Shown here in pieces: positions 5,464-9,762 of a DNA stretch of 9,762 bases (the first letter of the stretch is position 1; every line of letters begins with the position of its first letter). The notes beneath the pieces are model-generated. The model was given only the letters and a program-made list of their open reading frames with translations, had not been told where the DNA came from and searched no databases. Position numbers and translations under genes: made by a program. The stretch comes from JACKCP01 sp050253255 (GTDB taxonomy: Bacteria; Desulfobacterota; Desulfobacteria; Desulfobacterales; JACKCP01), in the NCBI GenBank assembly GCA_050253255.1, contig JBFWJK010000134.1, forward strand, positions 1 through 9,762, given 5' to 3'.

Positions 5464-6291
5464 ATGCGCAGATTTAACATCTGTTTTCTACTTGCAGTTC
5501 TTGTTGCTTTTTCAGGTTCTTTTGCCTGGGCAGGACCAACCTATGACAAGGTAATGAAAGACAAGGTTGTCAGAGCCGGCATTATGACAGACTCTATTCC
5601 GGGTGCTTACTACAATGAAAAAAGTGAATGGGTGGGGTTTGACGTAGATATAGCTGAAGAGATTGCAAAAAGGCTTGGATGCACTCTTGAAAGAGTTCCA
5701 GTAAGCAACAAGACAAGAATTGCCTTTGTTCAGCAGGGCAGAATCGATATGTCTGTTGCAAACATGACTCATAAGCGTGAAAGAGATAAGTCGATTGATT
5801 TTTCAATTACATATTTTTTTGACGGACAAAAGCTTCTTGCCAAAAAAGGTGAGTTCTCAAAATGGGAGGATTTTGTCGGTAAAAAAATAGCCACAATGCA
5901 GGGCACAACTTCTGAAATAAATGTAAAAAACCTTCTTAAAAGACTCGGTGATCCAGATTATGAAAAGAATGTAATTTCATTCCAGAAAGAATCTGAATGC
6001 TTTCAGGCTCTTCAGATGGGAAGAGTTGCAGCCTGGAGTACTGATTCAACAATCCTTCTTGGATATGCAGCAAAAAAACCCCGCACATTTGAGCTTGTAG
6101 GTGATTTTTTCAGTGATGAACCATACGGAATCGGGCTTCCTGAAGATGACTCCAAATGGAGAGATGCAGTAAACTTTGCAATTCAGGATATGTGGAAGGA
6201 CGGAACATACATGAATATTTACAATAAGTGGTATGGACCGGATACTCCTTACTATTTTCCTATGACAGAACAGATTGAAATGTGGCCATAA
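5464..6291 (+). CDS. Polar amino acid ABC transporter, periplasmic substrate-binding protein
   Basis: This 275-residue bacterial solute-binding protein family 3 member captures an amino acid in the periplasm and delivers it to the fused permease. A signal peptide is clear: MRR, then a hydrophobic core (about 7-18) and a cleavage site after AWA (23). No lipobox cysteine is present, so it should be a soluble periplasmic protein. The two lobes run about 37-115 and 116-258. GFDVDIAEEIAKRLG (58-72) is the family motif. R105 in THKRERDK should bind the substrate carboxylate and D194 in WSTDST the amino group. ATG 5464-5466 is chosen over an in-frame TTG at 5449 because GGGAGG (5451-5456) lies seven bases before the ATG and the signal peptide then starts normally. 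The substrate is probably a polar or acidic amino acid but is not determined. Confidence 0.95.
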   Translation: MRRFNICFLLAVLVAFSGSFAWAGPTYDKVMKDKVVRAGIMTDSIPGAYYNEKSEWVGFDVDIAEEIAKRLGCTLERVPVSNKTRIAFVQQGRIDMSVANMTHKRERDKSIDFSITYFFDGQKLLAKKGEFSKWEDFVGKKIATMQGTTSEINVKNLLKRLGDPDYEKNVISFQKESECFQALQMGRVAAWSTDSTILLGYAAKKPRTFELVGDFFSDEPYGIGLPEDDSKWRDAVNFAIQDMWKDGTYMNIYNKWYGPDTPYYFPMTEQIEMWP

Positions 6292-6313
6292 TTTAAGGCT
6301 GCTTTTTTTTTAT

Positions 6314-6337
6314 ATAAGCCCGGTTTTCCGGGCTTAT
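6314..6337 (+). terminator. Strong hairpin after the binding-protein gene
   Basis: ATAAGCCCGG (6314-6323) and CCGGGCTTAT (6328-6337) form a perfect 10-bp GC-rich stem with a TTTT loop, 22 bases after the binding-protein stop. The downstream tract CTGTTTTATGTTT is only moderately T-rich, so termination is probably partial. It may instead protect the 3' end of the binding-protein mRNA, as intercistronic hairpins do in malE-type operons, giving more binding protein than permease. Confidence 0.6.
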
Positions 6338-6364
6338 CTGTTTTATGTTTCCGTTAATTTTTAC

Positions 6365-6409
6365 CTGTAATTGTGCCGGATCAGGTCTTAACTGGTCCGG
6401 AATTTACAG
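6365..6409 (+). promoter_or_regulatory. Second hairpin directly before the permease ribosome binding site
   Basis: CCGGATCAG (6376-6384) pairs with CTGGTCCGG (6392-6400) with one G-U pair. The stem can extend outward through CTGTAA (6365-6370) and TTACAG (6404-6409) across a small internal loop. It ends two bases before the ribosome binding site AAAGG (6411-6415) of the permease gene. It could tune permease translation or shield the start of a processed transcript. There is no T-tract after it, so it is not a terminator. Confidence 0.45.
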
Positions 6410-6421
6410 CAAAGGTTTGTT

Positions 6422-8212
6422 ATGATCAGATACTGGCTTGAAAAGAAATATGTGCAGTACTCATCAGTTTTTTTGCTTCTGGTGCTGACAGGCTATTATT
6501 TAAAATTTCATTTTGATTTTGGTTACAAATTTGACTGGAGTGTAATATTTTCCGTCAATCAGACATATGGGGAACATTTCGGGCTGAGCCTTTTAAACGG
6601 TCTGAAACTTACCTTTAAAATTTCTGTTATAAGCTCTGTCATAGCTCTGTGTCTGGGAACATTTTTCGGTCTTGGAAGACTTTCAGCTTTCAAGCCTCTG
6701 AAATGGCTCTCAACGGTTTATGTAGAGTTTTTCAGAAACACACCTCTTCTGATTCAGCTTTTTTTCTGGTATTTTGCTTTTCCAATGGGACTTCCTGAAA
6801 ATGCAAGAACTTTTCTTTTTGATCACAATTTTGAATTCTGGTGCGCAACAATAGGGCTTTCTGTCTATACAGGGTCGTTTATGGCAGAAATTGTAAGGGC
6901 AGGTCTCCAGTCGATCCCTAAAGGTCTTCTTGAAGCTGCTTATTCAAGCGGTTTGAGCTATCTTCAAGTTCTGAGGAAAATAATTCTTCCAATTGCGTTC
7001 AGAAATATCATTCCTCCTCTTGGAAGCGAGTTTCTCAATAACATGAAAAATTCATCGCTTGCTATGGTTGTAGGAGTTGCTGAGCTTACATGGCAGTCTC
7101 AGCAGGTTGAATCACTGACCTTCAAGGGTTTTGAAGCTACTACCGCCGCAACAGTTCTTTATCTTCTGCTGTCGTTTGCAATTTCACTTATCTTAAATAT
7201 TGTCAATTCAAGGCTCAGGATAGACGGTTCAAAAAGAAATCTTTATTCAAAAATCGGAGATTTAATATTCACTCCTTTTGCAATTATAATAAAATATGCA
7301 AAAAGACCTTATCACATATATATTTACAGAGAACGCTCAGGTTTCTCATCTGGAAATTATTCTCATTTCCAGGTGATTATGAAAAAAACTTTTTCTTTTT
7401 GCACTAAAGGATTTGTGCTGTCCCTTAAAATATTATTTACCGCAATGCTTTTTTTCATATTTTTCAAGTTTTTAAAGGGAATTATGGGATTTGATTTTTC
7501 GGTGATAAAAGATAATTTAAGGTACCTTCTTATCTGGAGGTTCCCCAATGGCAGTGAAAATGAGCTTTTCATGGGGCTTGGAGGTCTTTCATATTCCATA
7601 CTTATGGCAGTTATAGCAATTGGTGTGAGTTTTTTTATTGGTCTGGCTGCAGGGATAGCAAGAACTTCAGACAATCTTATATTCAGGCTTCCTGCTCTGG
7701 CATATATTGAAATAATAAGGGGCAACCCTTTAATTATAGTCATTTTCTGGGTATATTTCTTTATTCCTGTTGTTACAGATGCTTTTTTTGATGTTTTCTG
7801 GTCTGCCACAATTGCATTGACAATTTTTACAGGAGCTTATCTTGCAGAGATAGTCAGGGCTGGTATTGAAAACCTCCCGAAAGGTCAGTTTGAGGCTGCT
7901 TATTCAACCGGTCTTTCATATTTTCAGACCATGAGGATGATTATTCTGCCGCAGGCCCTGAAGCAGATGATTCCGGCAATAGTGGGTCAGTTTATAGCAA
8001 TATTCAAGGATACGTCGCTTGCTTATGTAATTGGTGTGCTTGAACTCACTTTTGTTGCTCAGGGGCTTAACAACCGGCTTATGGTTCATCCTTTTGAAAT
8101 TTACACAACTGTTGCAGTCCTTTATTTCACATGCTGCTATCTTATGAGCCTTTATGCCAGAAAGCTTGAAAGAAAGCTTACTCCTGAGGGAGAAACTTCT
8201 CTTGTAATGTAG
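6422..8212 (+). CDS. Polar amino acid ABC transporter permease, two permease domains fused in one chain
   Basis: This 596-residue inner-membrane protein carries both halves of the transport channel. Each half has the binding-protein-dependent permease fold (about 55-265 and 382-585) and its own ATPase-docking EAA loop: EAAYSSGLSYLQVLRKIILP (171-190) and EAAYSTGLSYFQTMRMIILP (491-510). Paired motifs VEFFRNTPLLIQLFFWYF (101-118) and IEIIRGNPLIIVIFWVYF (429-446) confirm an internal duplication. Ordinary HisM/GlnP-type permeases are about 220-250 residues and encoded separately. The linker (about 266-380) is basic and Tyr-rich, then includes a membrane span (about 328-352). The reading frame is continuous with no sign of frameshift. 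AAAGG lies six bases before ATG 6422-6424. With one fused permease, two ATPases and the binding protein would complete the importer. The halves differ, as in AapQ/AapM pairs. Confidence 0.95.
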   Translation: MIRYWLEKKYVQYSSVFLLLVLTGYYLKFHFDFGYKFDWSVIFSVNQTYGEHFGLSLLNGLKLTFKISVISSVIALCLGTFFGLGRLSAFKPLKWLSTVYVEFFRNTPLLIQLFFWYFAFPMGLPENARTFLFDHNFEFWCATIGLSVYTGSFMAEIVRAGLQSIPKGLLEAAYSSGLSYLQVLRKIILPIAFRNIIPPLGSEFLNNMKNSSLAMVVGVAELTWQSQQVESLTFKGFEATTAATVLYLLLSFAISLILNIVNSRLRIDGSKRNLYSKIGDLIFTPFAIIIKYAKRPYHIYIYRERSGFSSGNYSHFQVIMKKTFSFCTKGFVLSLKILFTAMLFFIFFKFLKGIMGFDFSVIKDNLRYLLIWRFPNGSENELFMGLGGLSYSILMAVIAIGVSFFIGLAAGIARTSDNLIFRLPALAYIEIIRGNPLIIVIFWVYFFIPVVTDAFFDVFWSATIALTIFTGAYLAEIVRAGIENLPKGQFEAAYSTGLSYFQTMRMIILPQALKQMIPAIVGQFIAIFKDTSLAYVIGVLELTFVAQGLNNRLMVHPFEIYTTVAVLYFTCCYLMSLYARKLERKLTPEGETSLVM

Positions 8213-8296
8213 AAGAAGTTCGTTGTGAGTTTGACAGTCATTAAAAATATTCGTGTTAATCAAAAAAATTTTTAAGCGGTTATACTAGTTTTATTT

Positions 8297-8329
8297 CGGC
8301 GGACCATAATTTATTATGACCGCCGTTTT
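8297..8329. terminator. Bidirectional rho-independent terminator between convergent genes
   Basis: CGGCGG (8297-8302) pairs with CCGCCG (8320-8325), and CATAAT/ATTATG extend the stem inside across an A-A mismatch. TTTT follows on the plus strand and AAAT precedes it, so the minus strand also has a modest T-tract. It lies 84 bases after the permease stop and two bases beyond the stop of the zinc-ribbon gene, so it serves both. Confidence 0.8.
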
Positions 8330-8588
8330 ATTTATCTTTCCATCTTTTTAGCCTGGGAATTTTTCTTGTAAATATCCATGCTATAAAGCCTGGCATTCCC
8401 ATTTCCTTCATTTTTTCCATACAGAACTTCTGCATTTTTTCAGGTGTGTCAATTTCTGGAGAAGTAAACTCTCCGTCACGGAAGCAGTAACTGCAATATA
8501 AGATATTTCTGCTGCCGCACAAATCAGTTCCTCCTTTTTCAGGGTCATGCTTAATCGGCATTCCACAGCTCTGGCATATGTTTTTCAT
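8328..8588 (-). CDS. Small zinc-ribbon domain protein (PF12674-like)
   Basis: This 86-residue protein has two zinc-knuckle pairs, C5-x2-C8 (CQSCGMPI) and C32-x2-C35 (YCSYCFRDGEF), with another Cys at 24. This is the layout of the 'putative zinc ribbon domain' family, which often begins with a C-Q-S-C-G-M-P motif. Its role is unknown; zinc binding is inferred from the cysteines. The C-terminal half (about 50-86) is basic with several Met and Trp residues and shows no second domain. Start 8586-8588 is preferred over an in-frame ATG seven codons upstream because AGGAGAC (8592-8598) sits at proper spacing before it. A perfect TATAAT box upstream suggests its own promoter, and the gene ends at the bidirectional hairpin. 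Confidence 0.85.
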   Translation of the reverse strand: MKNICQSCGMPIKHDPEKGGTDLCGSRNILYCSYCFRDGEFTSPEIDTPEKMQKFCMEKMKEMGMPGFIAWIFTRKIPRLKRWKDK

Positions 8589-8618
8589 ATTGTCTCCTGT
8601 TTTTTTCAAGTCTTAAAG

Positions 8619-8624
8619 ATTATA
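8619..8624 (-). promoter_or_regulatory. Candidate -10 box for the zinc-ribbon gene
   Basis: A perfect TATAAT on the minus strand (8619-8624) lies about 30 bases before the ATG, which would give a leader of roughly 24 bases. No clear -35 is found at 16-18 bases. A weak CTGAAA/TTTCAG inverted repeat (8630-8656) just upstream might separate this gene from the exporter gene before it. Confidence 0.35.
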
Positions 8625-8658
8625 ATTTTGCTGAAATCGGAATGAGACCTTTTTCAGA

Positions 8659-9300
8659 TTAAATTCGGCTGCTGGAAGCTAGTTTAATTCCAAGCCATAT
8701 AAATAATACCCCAAGACCTTTGTCCATCAATCCGGATATTCTGGCATTGCCTGAAAGGTAACCTGTTAATTTGCCTCCTGCGAGAACAAGAGGAGGTTCA
8801 ACAACAGCTGCAACCGCAATTATAAGAAATCCGTGAACAAAAAGCTGGATTCCAGCAGGACCTGCCCCTGCCTCAACAAACTGAGGAAGAAATGCAAGAA
8901 AAAAAACAGCAACTTTGGGATTTAATATTGATACAAACATTCCCTGTTTGAAAATTTTTCTGAAATTCTGAAGTGCCGGCTCATTTTTAACATTCAGGGT
9001 TTCTCCTCTGGATTTTATAGCCTGAATACCAATCCAGACAAGATAAAAGGCTCCGATCCATTTTATCGAAGAAAATGCAATGGCAGAAGCGGCAATAACT
9101 GCTGATAATCCAAGAGCTGCAAATGTTACATGAAACAATGCCCCTGTCCATATTCCAAACATTGCTGAAAAACCTGACTTAACACCGCCTTTTGCAGTCT
9201 GGCCCAAAATAAATGCCATGTCAGGCCCCGGGCATAGATTTAAAAGAAATGCTGCCGAAAAAAATGTTGCCCAGTGGGCGGTTGAGTAATTTAAAAGCAT
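8659..9300 (-). CDS. LysE/RhtB-family amino acid exporter
   Basis: This 213-residue inner-membrane exporter of the LysE superfamily has RhtB-type features: NLCPGPDMAFILGQT (21-35), six hydrophobic segments, GAFYLVWIGIQAIKS (83-97), the signature FKQGMFVSILNPKVAVFF (117-134) then AFLPQFV (136-142), and a final LFIWLGIKLA (199-208). Relatives export threonine, homoserine, leucine or cysteine; the substrate cannot be assigned. It is only distantly related to the ArgO-type exporter in this window. ATG 9298-9300 is chosen because AAAGGGA precedes it at suitable spacing and the family's N-terminus starts there. The in-frame ATG at 9369 would add 23 polar residues and overlap the upstream ORF. The start is 40 bases after that ORF's stop, so co-transcription is possible. 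Confidence 0.92.
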   Translation of the reverse strand: MLLNYSTAHWATFFSAAFLLNLCPGPDMAFILGQTAKGGVKSGFSAMFGIWTGALFHVTFAALGLSAVIAASAIAFSSIKWIGAFYLVWIGIQAIKSRGETLNVKNEPALQNFRKIFKQGMFVSILNPKVAVFFLAFLPQFVEAGAGPAGIQLFVHGFLIIAVAAVVEPPLVLAGGKLTGYLSGNARISGLMDKGLGVLFIWLGIKLASSSRI

Positions 9301-9340
9301 TATAAATCCCTTTGAAGAGTGTTTGGTTTCCACTAAGCAG

Positions 9341-9652
9341 TTAACCTGCCTGATCATTTCTTGATTCAAGAGTGCTTAGATAAAAGTATTTTATCTTCAT
9401 ACCGTTCAGTTTGAGCAGTGTATTGTAAAGTATTCTCCTGAGTCTTATCAGTCTGTGGATTGCTGATTTGATTTCAGTACCTGCAATCAGCATGTTTTGG
9501 GAAACTTCAAGCATACTCAGAATTTCTTTACTGTATCCCTGATCCAGATCATTGGTCGCTTTGATGCTTTTCACAACAGATAAAAGTTCTTTTTTTGCCT
9601 CACCTGAATTTCCCTGTGCAACAGATTCTATTATAAAAGAGACATCTTCCAT
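9341..9652 (-). CDS. Uncharacterised helical protein, 103 aa (start uncertain)
   Basis: I recognise no family. The protein is rich in Leu, Ile, Ser and Lys, lacks cysteine and membrane spans, and looks mostly alpha-helical and cytoplasmic. Long heptad-like stretches (about 5-32 and 40-84) could form helical bundles. The ATG at 9650-9652 has no ribosome binding site. The same frame continues upstream for 12 more codons to a TGA (9689-9691), and beyond that single stop lie codons TTG-GCA-GAT-AAA-ATG preceded by a good AAAGGA site. The native gene may therefore start at 9706 and be interrupted or recoded at the TGA. It sits 40 bases before the RhtB-type exporter on the same strand. The ORF itself is real as an open frame; function and integrity are unresolved. 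Confidence 0.5.
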   Translation of the reverse strand: MEDVSFIIESVAQGNSGEAKKELLSVVKSIKATNDLDQGYSKEILSMLEVSQNMLIAGTEIKSAIHRLIRLRRILYNTLLKLNGMKIKYFYLSTLESRNDQAG

Positions 9653-9688
9653 AATCTGGCTTAGAAATGCTGCCTGATAATTACCCGA

Positions 9689-9718
9689 TCACATTTTATC
9701 TGCCAAGATTAATCCTTT
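9689..9718 (-). promoter_or_regulatory. Ribosome binding site and TTG start upstream of an in-frame TGA
   Basis: On the minus strand AAAGGA (9713-9718) stands six bases before TTG (9704-9706), which opens M-A-D-K-M followed by TGA (9689-9691) in the same frame as the 103-residue ORF. This is the best initiation site in the region. It implies a nonsense mutation of a longer gene, a very short leader peptide, or recoding of the TGA. Confidence 0.4.
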
Positions 9719-9762
9719 CTTTCTGCATAAACTAATTTAGCTTAAATTATTTTTACTGCAAT

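Noticed and set aside
5512..5806. Minus-strand open frames opposite the binding-protein gene
   Set aside because: They overlap a well-supported solute-binding protein and show no motifs or ribosome binding sites.
7363..7809. Minus-strand open frame inside the permease gene
   Set aside because: It lies wholly opposite a clear membrane protein gene, lacks a recognisable product and reads as the antisense of hydrophobic codons.
8231..8329. Small RNA driven by TTGACA (8231-8236) and ended by the terminator at 8297-8325
   Set aside because: The -35 is perfect, but the sequence 17 bases on (TGTTAA) is a poor -10, and the hairpin is fully explained as the terminator of the convergent genes.
8589..8609. 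ATG at 8609 as the zinc-ribbon start
   Set aside because: AGGAGAC lies between this ATG and the ATG at 8588 at ideal spacing for the latter, and the family starts just before the first CxxC.
9301..9369. ATG at 9369 as the exporter start
   Set aside because: It adds 23 polar residues absent from the family and overlaps the upstream ORF, while ATG 9298-9300 has a proper ribosome binding site.
1..9762. CRISPR array, rRNA or defence system
   Set aside because: No regularly spaced repeats, cas-like genes, rRNA sequence or recognisable defence proteins were seen.

Overview
The window is AT-rich bacterial DNA carrying an amino-acid-transport neighbourhood next to the right-hand edge of an integrated mobile element. 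Terminators with T-tracts, signal peptides, LysR and LysE families and TTG start codons (one certain, one possible) all indicate bacteria. The fused double permease and overall gene style suggest a Gram-negative, perhaps a Desulfobacterota-like anaerobe. That placement is inference only.

Region 1 (1-1592) is mobile DNA. A partial IS3-like transposase start (1-71, minus) and its probable IS end (to about 156) abut the 3' end of a 412-residue tyrosine integrase gene (141-1379, minus). Upstream of the integrase, at 1543-1592, lies the 3' part of a tRNA-Arg(ACG) gene running from anticodon stem to CCA, with no 5' half. It is followed by what looks like the tRNA's original terminator (1601-1636). 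This is the classic scar of integration into a tRNA gene. The element extends leftward beyond the window, and an intact tRNA-Arg should stand at its far end.

Region 2 (1680-4103) is chromosomal. It holds a GNAT acetyltransferase, possibly coupled to a 47-codon upstream ORF, and a divergent pair: a basic-amino-acid exporter (argO-like, minus) and its LysR regulator (argP-like, plus). argP ends at a strong hairpin terminator. Immediately beyond it is the C-terminal remnant of a glycerophosphodiester phosphodiesterase gene (4102-4242, minus).

Region 3 (4243-8329) is a polar amino acid ABC importer in the order ATPase, periplasmic binding protein, permease. The two permease subunits are fused into one 596-residue chain. 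A hairpin terminator plus an extended -10 element separates the ATPase from the binding protein gene. Two further hairpins separate the binding protein gene from the permease. A roughly 390-base leader holds repeated and palindromic motifs. A bidirectional terminator closes the unit.

Region 4 (8328-9762) is on the minus strand: a small zinc-ribbon protein, a second LysE/RhtB-type exporter, and an unrecognised helical ORF. The best ribosome binding site and start for that last ORF lie upstream, in frame, across a single TGA.

The chromosomal genes fit amino acid traffic: one ATP-driven importer and two different LysE-superfamily exporters, one with its own regulator. I see no CRISPR array, rRNA, complete tRNA or defence system. 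Nothing here is clearly a new system. The most useful leads are the tRNA scar, the fused permease with its segmented transcription unit, and the in-frame TGA at 9689-9691.
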